This document shows positions 19,093 through 26,530 of a stretch of DNA of 64,000 nucleotides, piece by piece; within the stretch, counting starts at the first letter, position 1; each line of letters opens with the position of its first letter. The position numbers and the translations under genes were made by a program. The notes below the pieces were generated by a model. It saw only the letters and a list, made by a program, of their open reading frames with translations, was not told the DNA's origin and did not search any database. This DNA comes from Marinoscillum pacificum (GTDB taxonomy: Bacteria; Bacteroidota; Bacteroidia; Cytophagales; Cyclobacteriaceae): the NCBI RefSeq assembly GCF_024714495.1, contig NZ_JAMZMJ010000003.1, positions 186,001 through 250,000 on the forward strand, in the 5' to 3' direction.

Positions 19093-19485
19093 CTATTCCC
19101 ATTGCTTAAGTAAAGACTCTATTGCTTGCCTTTCAGTCAAAGAATATTTTCCGTTTCTCTTACTGTGAGATTTATATTCTCTGATGAAATTAATTCTCTT
19201 CAATTTTTTCGGATGATAAATATTTAATCGATCCGCAAGAACTGAAAATTTTGAAAAGTAGGAATATCGGAGCTCAGATTGATCAGAATATCCTTTCTTC
19301 TTTTTGGTAACAATAGTTCCTTTAATCTCAAGCTGTTTATAAATGAACTTGTTGATCTTTTCCAAAATAATTCTCTCATTGTTATGAAAGGTTATAACAG
19401 GACTTGGTAATTGGTTTGGATGAATTTTATTCAATTGAATAGAACCATCGGCATCAAAAAAACCAGATATGTAATTCCAATTCAT
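19093..19485 (-). CDS. LAGLIDADG homing endonuclease of the ssrA intron
   Basis: 130 residues from the ATG at 19485 (a TTG at 19500 would add five). The segment YISGFFDADGSI at residues 5-16 is a LAGLIDADG helix with its two acidic residues. Only one copy is present, so it should act as a homodimer, like I-CreI, cutting an intron-less ssrA T-loop site and driving intron copying. The middle is rich in Lys/Arg (KKKKGYSDQSELRYSYFSKF), as expected of DNA-binding strands. The TAG stop codon ends on the very last base of the intron. The frame is open for about 25 codons upstream of the ATG but without another good start. It looks intact, so recent homing is plausible. Confidence 0.88.
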   Translation of the reverse strand: MNWNYISGFFDADGSIQLNKIHPNQLPSPVITFHNNERIILEKINKFIYKQLEIKGTIVTKKKKGYSDQSELRYSYFSKFSVLADRLNIYHPKKLKRINFIREYKSHSKRNGKYSLTERQAIESLLKQWE

Positions 19486-19731
19486 AGATTGAAAATACAA
19501 ATTATCATCAAATTCATTTATCCAGAATTTCTCCTGGGATTGGACTATGTCATCACCTGTTCGAGGTGTTGGGCGCTATGGGCTCACCGTAGTGTCCCTA
19601 GTCTCTGAACCTTCTTCAGTCTTCCCTGAAGCTTGGCTGCAAATTACCATATATGACGTTTCATACTTAGGCTTCTTGCAATTCACCCAATTTTAAACTT
19701 ATCATCCCTGATAAGTGGGTCCGAATTGTCA
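19093..19731 (-). mobile_element. Group I intron inserted in the ssrA T-loop
   Basis: A 639-nt intron in the minus strand. P1: exon GGGTT (19736-19732) pairs with intron GACCC (19721-19717) and ends in the diagnostic U-G pair at the 5' splice site. P10: the adjacent guide bases ATTCG (19726-19722) pair with all five bases CGAAT that open exon 2. A P2-like hairpin follows (CTTATCA/TGATAAG). The conserved core is clear: GTTCAGAGACTAGGGACACT carries the 5' side of P7 and GATGACATAGTCC the 3' side. The last intron base is G (19093), as required for omega-G. The endonuclease gene fills the region after P7. Self-splicing is expected from the family, not shown. Confidence 0.93.
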
Positions 19732-19985
19732 AACCCTCGTCCAGCAAAGGAAATCATGGACCTTCTACATGCTTAGTTGCTCATTTGATCTCGCAGGTGA
19801 GCCGGAGAACAACACCCTACCCGGCCTGCCAGCTATTTGAGTTTCGCACAGTCTTAATAGCATCGTCTGCACTAGTCCTGAAGGTCGACACCCCTTGATC
19901 CTGATTACAGGACAGAATCCTGGAGGGATGTGGCAGGGGGAGGCTTTGGCCTCAACCCTAATTAATTACAACATCTAAGTCGTAA

Positions 19986-20015
19986 TTAGGCTGCCATGGC
20001 GTAATTAGATTCGCC
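19986..20015 (-). other. tmRNA proteolysis-tag reading frame
   Basis: The frame GGC GAA TCT AAT TAC then GCC ATG GCA GCC TAA encodes G-E-S-N-Y-A-M-A-A. It matches the Bacteroidota tag pattern that starts with Gly-Glu and ends in Ala-x-Ala-Ala, with Met where many species have Leu. The resume codon is GGC. The tag ends are signals for ClpXP and related proteases. The frame is in exon 1, so it is intact with or without splicing. Confidence 0.93.
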
Positions 20016-20147
20016 AATTATAGTTCGAGTGAATTGATCACAGGTGTACACTCGCCACCTGACATGCAAGTACATCATTTACACTTCCTGTCGATTCCGG
20101 TCGACCCCATTTAAGTGTTCGTCCCTGCCTTCTGCAGAAACGGGTTG

Positions 20148-20177
20148 CAAATATAGTAACATTGGTTACTCTACAAA
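20148..20177 (-). promoter_or_regulatory. Promoter of ssrA
   Basis: On the minus strand TTTG (20177-20174) and TATATTTG (20155-20148) stand 18 nt apart and match the Bacteroidota housekeeping consensus TTTG...TAnnTTTG. Transcription would begin near 20142, leaving about 35 nt to be removed by RNase P to give the mature tmRNA 5' end at 20108. Confidence 0.75.
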
Positions 20178-20201
20178 TAATTCCTTAGAATCGATTCTAT
20201 T

Positions 20202-21158
20202 TTACGTAGCGGCGTTGCTAGAGTTTACATTCATCTCAGATAAAGTCATTCCGCCTTTGATTCCAAAATCCAGTGTCCTGATTGGGAAAGGAATAGTGAT
20301 TTCATTTTCATCAAATGCCTTCTTAATCGCTTTAATCGCTTTGGAGCGCATATGTAAAAAACCGGGATTGTCAGGATAATCTATCCAAAACTTGATTTCA
20401 AAGTTGATAGAGCTATCTCCGAATTCAGTGTACGTGAAGATCATGTCTTCATGACGAATTACGCCTTCCAGGTCTTTTAGTGTTTGTAATACCAGGTCTT
20501 CTACTTTTTGTAAATCATCGGCATAGGAGACTCCTACAGCCAGGTCAATTCTTCTTTGTCCGAGGATAGTGAAGTTCTGGATTGGGCTCTGTAATACGTC
20601 TTTATTGGGGATGTAGACCTCTTGTCCTTGAAATGTTTTGACTACCGTTACTCGCAGGTTCGTTCTGGTGACTGTACCCATATAGTCGCTGATTTTCACT
20701 ATGTGACCAATATGAAAGGGAGTTCGGAAAGCAAGTATGATTCCTGAAACGAAATTGGCCGCAATGTCTTGAAAAGCGAAACCCAAAGCTAAACCAACTA
20801 CTCCAACCCCAGCTAATAGCGATGTAACGGCTTTGTCTAACTGAAGTACATCCAGGATAATGAATAACCCTGTTCCTAGAACGAGGTAGTAGATAATCGT
20901 TCCGAAGAGGTTTTCCAGTGATCTATTAGCTGAAGATCGTCTGAAAAGTCTTAAGAAAACTTTTTGAATGGCCTTTGCGGAAAGTAGAAAGATGATAAAC
21001 AGCACTACGGCCACCGCCATGTTGGGCAGCATATTGAGAAAGTAGTCCCACCAGGTAACAACCTTTCCGGTTATTTGCTCGATAGGTTCTTTCATTTCGG
21101 TAGTCAAAGAATCAGCGGCTTGCTTAATCTTTTCACCGGTGTTTTGCGGATCATTCAT
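20202..21158 (-). CDS. MscS-family small-conductance mechanosensitive channel
   Basis: 318 residues from the ATG at 21158 (a TTG at 21176 would add six). Three hydrophobic helices cover about 40-150; the third, pore-lining one is rich in Gly and Ala (LLAGVGVVGLALGFAFQDIA), the MscS TM3 signature, followed by the beta domain (GTVTRTNLRVTVVKT, EVYIPNKD) and the alpha/beta cytoplasmic vestibule. It releases solutes on hypo-osmotic shock through the inner membrane. It is transcribed in the same direction as ssrA, which follows after its own promoter. Confidence 0.93.
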   Translation of the reverse strand: MNDPQNTGEKIKQAADSLTTEMKEPIEQITGKVVTWWDYFLNMLPNMAVAVVLFIIFLLSAKAIQKVFLRLFRRSSANRSLENLFGTIIYYLVLGTGLFIILDVLQLDKAVTSLLAGVGVVGLALGFAFQDIAANFVSGIILAFRTPFHIGHIVKISDYMGTVTRTNLRVTVVKTFQGQEVYIPNKDVLQSPIQNFTILGQRRIDLAVGVSYADDLQKVEDLVLQTLKDLEGVIRHEDMIFTYTEFGDSSINFEIKFWIDYPDNPGFLHMRSKAIKAIKKAFDENEITIPFPIRTLDFGIKGGMTLSEMNVNSSNAAT

Positions 21159-21221
21159 ACAATGAACAACATGCAAATTAAGTTTCTGTTTTGAGAAAAT
21201 TAGAAGAGGATACGGTGATGC

Positions 21222-21446
21222 CTAGAAATTTTGATTAAAAATTGCAGTTTTTGATTTTGCGTTTAGCGAACTATTCTCTGATTTGGAATATTTGCTATTA
21301 ATAACTTTTAGATCGCTTTTGGATGCTTTTACACTAATAACCATTATGAAAAAAGCAATAAGAGTAATTGCAAAAAGTTTAATTCTCATTCTTGTAGCCA
21401 GTTTGTAGCTTGCTTTACTCCTTCTGTTAGTTTGGCTAATTTTCAT
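21222..21446 (-). CDS. Hypothetical single-pass membrane or exported protein
   Basis: 74 residues: a basic start (KISQTNRRSKASYKL), one hydrophobic helix (KLFAITLIAFFIMVISV, about 24-40), and a Ser/Lys/Asn-rich tail. ATG start at 21446. No family was recognised. It lies alone between the MscS and methyltransferase genes. Coding status is uncertain because only the membrane segment and ATG support it. Confidence 0.4.
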   Translation of the reverse strand: MKISQTNRRSKASYKLATRMRIKLFAITLIAFFIMVISVKASKSDLKVINSKYSKSENSSLNAKSKTAIFNQNF

Positions 21447-21557
21447 GAAGCAAAGTTGCCATAACTGTAAGTGTCAAAATAGAGGGAAATAACCAAATAA
21501 GAAATTACGTTATACACTTAGAGTTACCCCTAATGAATCACTTAATTTCCTTGAAAT

Positions 21558-22691
21558 TTAGTTTTCTCGGCTTCCTTTATACATCTCGTATTTCTGGAAT
21601 TTGCATTCCAATGATCCGTTAAATAGAACAAGTTTCTTGGATGCTCTCAACTTTAAGTGCTTAAAAGCCTCCATGTTGCTGCTCAAAATCCAAGCATCAA
21701 ATCCATCAAAATTGTTTTTCAATACATCACTTATGGTTTTGTAGAACTCATTGGTGTTGGTTCTACCAATTCGTTCACCATAAGGCGGATTGCAGACGAT
21801 CATTCCTTTTGGAGTTTTAGGACGATGATCTTCAAAAGCAATTCGTTGGATATTGACTACATCCTTTAGTCGAAATTTTCTTAAGCTCTTGTTAGCTGCT
21901 AATACGGTATTGCCATCAATATCTCCTCCTGAAATATCTAATTGAGTTTTTCTCACTCCAGCACGTCCTTCTGCTACTACTCTGTTCCATACGGTTGGCT
22001 GGTAGTTGCTCCAGTTTTTGAAGCCAAAGTCAGATCTGTTTATTTGAGGAGGTATGTTTTGACCCATCATGGCTGCTTCTATCAGGATGGTTCCAGTGCC
22101 ACACATCGGATCAATTAAAGGAATGTTTTTATTCCATCCGGCAAGTTTCAATAAGCCTGCACCAAGGACTTCATTGAGCGGAGCCTCATGTCCGGGCTCT
22201 CTATAGCCTCTACGATTCAGTGTGTCACCAGAGCTGTCTAGCGAGATGGTAAACTGATCTTTGAAGGCATATAAATCGAACTGGATGTCTGGGTTTTTGA
22301 TGTCTACAGATGGACGTCTTCCGAACTTATTACGAAATTGATCTACTATAGCATCTTTCGTTTTTAATGCTGCATATTTTGAATGCCGAAAGAATTCTGA
22401 AAATACCGTATTGTCGATGGCGAAGGTCTGTTCCATTTTCAGGTACTTGGACCAGTCATGCTTCATTACCTGATCGTAAAGCTGCTGTTCATTTCTTGCC
22501 TGGAAACTATAAACAGGAACTAACACTTTGAGTGCTAATCGAAGATTGTAGTTGGCTTTGTATAGAAATTCTAAATCACCTTCACACGCTACAGATCTTT
22601 TATGAACCTGCACGTTCTGACCACCTAAACTTTTTACCTCTTCTGCTAATAGTTCTTCTAAACCGAAGAATGTTTTAATATGTATTTTCAA
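21558..22691 (-). CDS. THUMP-domain SAM-dependent rRNA methyltransferase (RlmL-like)
   Basis: 377 residues. An N-terminal ferredoxin-like/THUMP region (about 40-150) precedes a class I methyltransferase with LIDPMCGTGTILIEAAMMG (SAM-binding motif I) and the catalytic VCNPPYGERIG (NPPY, amino-group methylation). The family to which this belongs makes N2-methylguanosine in 23S rRNA (RlmL N-terminal half). The start is TTG at 22691, overlapping the stop of the upstream gene as TTGA, so translation is probably coupled. Target nucleotide is inferred from family. Confidence 0.9.
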   Translation of the reverse strand: MKIHIKTFFGLEELLAEEVKSLGGQNVQVHKRSVACEGDLEFLYKANYNLRLALKVLVPVYSFQARNEQQLYDQVMKHDWSKYLKMEQTFAIDNTVFSEFFRHSKYAALKTKDAIVDQFRNKFGRRPSVDIKNPDIQFDLYAFKDQFTISLDSSGDTLNRRGYREPGHEAPLNEVLGAGLLKLAGWNKNIPLIDPMCGTGTILIEAAMMGQNIPPQINRSDFGFKNWSNYQPTVWNRVVAEGRAGVRKTQLDISGGDIDGNTVLAANKSLRKFRLKDVVNIQRIAFEDHRPKTPKGMIVCNPPYGERIGRTNTNEFYKTISDVLKNNFDGFDAWILSSNMEAFKHLKLRASKKLVLFNGSLECKFQKYEMYKGSREN

Positions 22692-23302
22692 TGTTTCTCG
22701 TCTTTATTCCAGGCTTTTACTCCCGCTTCAATCCGCAAAGCTAAATCATTCTTGGCAGGTGGGATAGGACATGAGTATCTTCCGCTGTAAGCACAGTAAG
22801 GGTTGTATGCTTTGTTGAAGTCCAGAACTATAATATCTCCTTTAGGAATTCTGAGATCCAGGTATCTACCGCCTCCATAGGTTTCAAATCCATTAGTCAG
22901 ATCGGTGAAGGGTGCGAAGAGGTAATCCTTATATTCTTCTTCCTCTCGAAGTTCCAGGTTTTGATAGATCGGAAACTCAAATTTTTGACCCTCTATTTCA
23001 AATCGAGCAATACCATATTGTACATAAACTGGTAGTCGATCAGTAGTTGTTGGAATAGTGAACGGCTTTTGAAATGGTGTAAATTCAAACGAGGCTTCAA
23101 TTCTCCAATCTTCATTGATTGGGAAGAACTCTAAAGATTCGAACTTTTTAAAGTCTTTTTTCTCTAGTGGAGATTCTTCAGGATCGGCGAACTCATGATT
23201 TAATTCCTTTTGCCATTCTTTAATTTCTTCGGCATGAGATTGTTGTGCAAACAAAACGGCACTGACCGATAACGAAACAAGTGATATAACTGCCTTTAGC
23301 AT
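22688..23302 (-). CDS. DUF1684 family exported protein
   Basis: 204 residues from the ATG at 23302, which gives a clean signal peptide (MLKAVISLVSLSVSAVLFAQ); a TTG at 23332 is less likely. The mature protein has the DUF1684 hallmarks: RYLDLRIPKGDIIVLDFNKA, then YNPYCAYS and YSCPIPP near the C-terminus. The function of the family is unknown. It overlaps the methyltransferase gene by 4 nt. Confidence 0.88.
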   Translation of the reverse strand: MLKAVISLVSLSVSAVLFAQQSHAEEIKEWQKELNHEFADPEESPLEKKDFKKFESLEFFPINEDWRIEASFEFTPFQKPFTIPTTTDRLPVYVQYGIARFEIEGQKFEFPIYQNLELREEEEYKDYLFAPFTDLTNGFETYGGGRYLDLRIPKGDIIVLDFNKAYNPYCAYSGRYSCPIPPAKNDLALRIEAGVKAWNKDEKH

Positions 23303-23389
23303 AATTGTGAAAATAGATATTTTGATCTTCAAAAATCCATTAGATTTACCCTAATCCTCCATGGATTATAGACCAAAGAAAGTATAAAC

Positions 23390-24580
23390 ATGACCAAACT
23401 CACCTCATTTCTCACAATAGTTCTGCTATTGTCTCTGTCTTTTTCATCTCAAGCACAGGATAAAGGAATCCAATTTGTTGATATGGAATGGGAGAAGGTT
23501 CTGGAGAAGTCGAAAGCTGAGAATAAATTAATTTTTATTACAGGCTTTGTGGAATGGAGTGAACCTTGTGCTGTCCTTCGCGAATACACACTATCAGATA
23601 AGGAAGTCGGAGAGTATTATAATCAGAAATTCATCAACGTACTGGTCGATATGGAAGATTATCTCGGGTTGCAGTTGACTGATTTGTATGAGGTACAATC
23701 CTACCCGGTATTTTTATTTATAGATGCAGAAGGGAATATGGTTCACAGAGGATGTGGAGCTATAGATGCTGCAGATTTTTTGACAATGGGTGAAGTTGCT
23801 TTAAGTGAAAGTAACCTTTCCATCATGAAGCAAAAGTTTGAAACTGGTGAGCGATCTGTGGACTTCCTTACCGAGTATTCTTATGCTCTGGAGTATGCTT
23901 GTGTGAATAAAACTGAGTTTATAGAGACATTTTTTGAAGGAACTGATCAGAAGGATTGGATGACAGAAGAATCATGGACCATGATTAACTTGAATGTGTC
24001 TGACCCATACAGCAAGCAGATTCAATACTTGATGGCTTATCATGATAGGTTCTCTATGAAATACGGGAAAGATACTGTGGATGCTAAGATTTTTAACGTG
24101 TTGCTTGATCAGCTTATTTCGATTTATGAAGGTGAAGATCTGACCTTGTTTGCTACCCAGGCTTTGCGTCGATTAATTTCGGAAGTAGAATTTACGGATA
24201 AAGAAAAGTTGGTAAGCCTGGCTGATTTGAAAGTGAATGACCTCAAAGAAAACTGGCCTGCTTACGCTACAAATGCAATTACAGTAGTTGAAGAACAGGA
24301 GGTTAGCGACCCTGATCAGTTGAATGAGTTTAGCTGGAAGTTTTATCTATTCATAGATGATGTGGCACAGTTAGAAACTGCCGCCAAATGGATGAAAGGT
24401 GTTCTTCAGGATTATCCAGATGCTACCTATTATGATACGTATGCTTCATTAAAATTCAAACTGGGAGACCAAAAAGAAGCTGTAAAATATGGTCAGTTGG
24501 CACTGCAAGCAGCAGAACTGGAGGGAGAGGATGTGATGCATTACAAAACACAGCTTGATCTCTTCAAAGCTGGAAAGTAA
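23390..24580 (+). CDS. Secreted thioredoxin-fold protein with a one-cysteine active site
   Basis: 396 residues with a signal peptide cut after SQAQ (residue 23). A thioredoxin-like domain (about 28-140) carries WSEPC at 56-60 where thioredoxins have WCGPC, so the first, nucleophilic cysteine is Ser57; the cis-Pro loop is SYPVFLFID. The remaining 250 residues are helical and look TPR-like near the end (YYDTYASLKFKLGDQKEAVK). A disulfide reductase activity is unlikely in this form; a binding or isomerase-like periplasmic role is possible. Its stop codon abuts that of the convergent GNAT gene. Confidence 0.8.
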   Translation: MTKLTSFLTIVLLLSLSFSSQAQDKGIQFVDMEWEKVLEKSKAENKLIFITGFVEWSEPCAVLREYTLSDKEVGEYYNQKFINVLVDMEDYLGLQLTDLYEVQSYPVFLFIDAEGNMVHRGCGAIDAADFLTMGEVALSESNLSIMKQKFETGERSVDFLTEYSYALEYACVNKTEFIETFFEGTDQKDWMTEESWTMINLNVSDPYSKQIQYLMAYHDRFSMKYGKDTVDAKIFNVLLDQLISIYEGEDLTLFATQALRRLISEVEFTDKEKLVSLADLKVNDLKENWPAYATNAITVVEEQEVSDPDQLNEFSWKFYLFIDDVAQLETAAKWMKGVLQDYPDATYYDTYASLKFKLGDQKEAVKYGQLALQAAELEGEDVMHYKTQLDLFKAGK

Positions 24581-25090
24581 CTACAATTCCAGCTTCATGA
24601 TCAAATCCGTCTGTGCGTCATCACCCAGCTGAAAGACGTGAGTTCCGATGGATTTGAATCCCATCTTTTCATAAAATGCGATGGCTTTCTGATTTTTTTC
24701 CCAAACCCCAAGCCAGATAAAATCGAGATTTTTAGATTTCGCTTGAGCAATGGCGTGATCGATCATTTTTCGTCCTAAACCTTGTCCTTTTAAGCTATCT
24801 GTAACATATACTCGTTCTAGCTCTAGTGAGTTAGGTAAGTTGTCTTCAGTTTGAGCGTCACCAACATTGGACTTATAGTAACCAATAATCTTGTTCCCCA
24901 GTAGGATAACATAAAAGTCGGATTCTGGATCCAGAAACTCATATTGAAAGGACTTATAAGAGAAGGTAGTTTGGAGATAATCTCTCATGTTGTCCTCGGT
25001 GTTCATATGACCGTAGGTAAGTAAGAAATTATCTCTGGCAAATTCTAAAAGTTCATCAAGGTGCTGTACTGTTGCTTTTACTATTTCCAT
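24581..25090 (-). CDS. GNAT family N-acetyltransferase
   Basis: 169 residues. The GNAT core is clear: LERVYVTDSLKGQGLGRKMI contains the acetyl-CoA pyrophosphate loop (Q-G-L-G-R-K), followed by IWLGVWEKNQKAIAFYEKMG and FKSIGTHVF, the usual C-terminal motif B. The substrate (amine, peptide or drug) cannot be told. It begins inside the last 35 nt of the pseudouridine synthase gene, indicating an operon. Confidence 0.9.
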   Translation of the reverse strand: MEIVKATVQHLDELLEFARDNFLLTYGHMNTEDNMRDYLQTTFSYKSFQYEFLDPESDFYVILLGNKIIGYYKSNVGDAQTEDNLPNSLELERVYVTDSLKGQGLGRKMIDHAIAQAKSKNLDFIWLGVWEKNQKAIAFYEKMGFKSIGTHVFQLGDDAQTDLIMKLEL

Positions 25091-25961
25091 TGCGTCGTTC
25101 CCAACGATTTTGTTCGTTTTTCATTCTATTAATGAATTTGGACGGCAAATTGATACTGACATCCAATTCCACTAAAGTAACAGGATGTGTGAAAACTAAC
25201 CTTATCGCAGATAAAAATAGTCCCTTATTTTTGATGGTTTGCTTGGCATAAATAGGATCTCCATAAATTGGGAAACCAGCTTCACTACAATGGATTCTTA
25301 GTTGGTGAGTTCTGCCTGTTTTGGGTGAGAGCTCTAGTAAAGTGAGTTGGTCATTTTTTAGTGATCGCACTTCCTTTAACTTTTTGAAAGCGGTGATAGC
25401 AGGCTTACCATTGATCACAGATTTCCACTGTCCCTCATTTGGAGTTTTGCCCATAACTAGAGCATTATAGGTCTTATGTACCTTTCCTTTTTGAAATAAT
25501 TGCCCCGTTTGAAACAAGGCCTTACTCGTTTTAGCTGCAATCACAAGCCCTGATGTCAGGTTGTCCAAGCGATGTGCAGGTCTGGGAGAATAGAGGTTGG
25601 TCTCTGAAAATTTAAGAGGATGTGAATGAGCTAGAGCGGCTTCAAGCGTTCTAAAGTAGTTGCCACTTGTTGGTAATCCAGGAGGTTTGTTAGCGATTAA
25701 GAGATGTTCATCTTCATAGACTATTTCGATCTCCAAAGAGTAGGGTTTGATTCGAGATTTGGTTGAGTAATAACCAATTCGATCACCGGGAGCGGGGATT
25801 TTAGCAGTAGTGCAAGCTTGGTCATTAATTCTTATGCCGCCGGATTTGATTGCTTTTTGAATACTATTTTTAGTGGGAAGCTGATCAAAAACACCAAGAA
25901 GGTAATCGACTATTCTAGAAGTATTAATTTCAGAGACTATATGTTCAGCAACTTTCTGCAA
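25056..25961 (-). CDS. RluA-family RNA pseudouridine synthase
   Basis: 301 residues. An S4-like N-terminal segment (IKSGGIRINDQAC) is followed by the catalytic domain with HRLDNLTSGLVIAAKT, where the Asp of HRLD is the catalytic residue, and GRTHQLRIHCSEAGFPIYGD, the conserved C-terminal block. It converts uridine to pseudouridine in rRNA or tRNA. No ATG exists at the N-terminus; TTG at 25961 is used, after an in-frame stop. It is followed by and overlaps the GNAT gene. Confidence 0.92.
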   Translation of the reverse strand: MQKVAEHIVSEINTSRIVDYLLGVFDQLPTKNSIQKAIKSGGIRINDQACTTAKIPAPGDRIGYYSTKSRIKPYSLEIEIVYEDEHLLIANKPPGLPTSGNYFRTLEAALAHSHPLKFSETNLYSPRPAHRLDNLTSGLVIAAKTSKALFQTGQLFQKGKVHKTYNALVMGKTPNEGQWKSVINGKPAITAFKKLKEVRSLKNDQLTLLELSPKTGRTHQLRIHCSEAGFPIYGDPIYAKQTIKNKGLFLSAIRLVFTHPVTLVELDVSINLPSKFINRMKNEQNRWERRNGNSKSNSTAP

Positions 25962-26011
25962 TGGCTCTTTTGCCTACAAAGGTAATGAATCCAAAACGGG
26001 GTGTGTTTGCT

Positions 26012-26530
26012 TTACTTTCCGAACATCTCTCGATTGAATTGTTCAGATTCTCCTTTAGGAATAGATAAAGATGACCAGTCATGCCCTTTCTGCATTTTTC
26101 CCAAGAAGATTATTTGTCCTACATGAAGTGAATAATGTGCAAGTTGTCGTTGAATAGCCTCCATTACAGTGTGGGCTTCGTTTCTTATGTGCACAATATG
26201 CCCAAGGTCATCCTCGTTGAGTGAATCAAGTGTGTCTAAAAAACATTTCCAACCTTCATTCCATCTCTGAAGAAGCATTTCTCTGGACGCTATTTCATCT
26301 TCAAATTCATTTTCTCTATTCCGCCATGACTTTTCCCCATCTTCAGTTAAGAAATTGGTCCATCTGGAAAGCATATTACCAGCCATGTGATTGACAATTA
26401 TTCCTATGCTATTGGATTCAGGTTCTGGTTTCCAGAATAGTTGCACCTCCGAAAGTTGCTCAAATGTTTTCTCTGCAACTATTTTATACTTTAATAGTGT
26501 GCTGATGGTGCTCGATAGATATGTTGTCAA
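26012..26530 (-). CDS. DinB-like protein (DUF1572 type)
   Basis: The TTG at 26530 overlaps the TGA of the upstream gene (TTGA) and gives 172 residues beginning TTYLSSTISTLLKYK, as expected for DUF1572; the ATG at 26587 would add 19 residues read inside the neighbour. The four-helix DinB fold is suggested by NHMAGNM, RLQWNE-like helix segments, and RQLAHYSLHVGQIIFLGKM, where the histidines likely bind a metal. The biochemical role of this subgroup is unknown; related DinB/YfiT proteins are thiol transferases. Confidence 0.8.
   Translation of the reverse strand: MTTYLSSTISTLLKYKIVAEKTFEQLSEVQLFWKPEPESNSIGIIVNHMAGNMLSRWTNFLTEDGEKSWRNRENEFEDEIASREMLLQRWNEGWKCFLDTLDSLNEDDLGHIVHIRNEAHTVMEAIQRQLAHYSLHVGQIIFLGKMQKGHDWSSLSIPKGESEQFNREMFGK

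Larger units (their letters stand above)
19075..20108 (-). ncRNA. ssrA: Transfer-messenger RNA (tmRNA), gene split by a group I intron
   Basis: The minus strand starts GGGGTCGACCGGAATCGACAG (20108 downward), the tmRNA 5' consensus. Its first seven bases pair with CGACTCC at 19082-19076, closing the tRNA-like acceptor stem with one G-U pair. The tag reading frame lies at 20015-19986. Exon 1 ends TTTGCTGGACGAGGGTT at 19732. Exon 2 is only 18 nt (19092-19075) and begins CGAATCCCTC. Joined, they give T-stem GAGGG/CCCTC and the standard loop TTCGAAT. The spliced RNA is about 395 nt plus a CCA that is not encoded. With SmpB it frees stalled ribosomes and tags the nascent chain for proteolysis. Exon 1 is 377 nt; the 639-nt intron must be removed to form the T-arm. 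Confidence 0.95.

Noticed and set aside
19093-19500. Free-standing homing endonuclease or insertion sequence
   Set aside because: The full group I core and exact splice junctions around it show it is an intron gene.
19411-19608. Plus-strand 65-residue reading frame
   Set aside because: It is antisense to the endonuclease gene and intron core and has no family match or ribosome site.
20044-20379. Plus-strand 111-residue reading frame
   Set aside because: It lies antisense to the tmRNA 5' end and the end of the MscS gene; it is a shadow frame.
20709-20830. Palindromic promoter in the MscS gene
   Set aside because: No consensus boxes were found and the region is fully coding.
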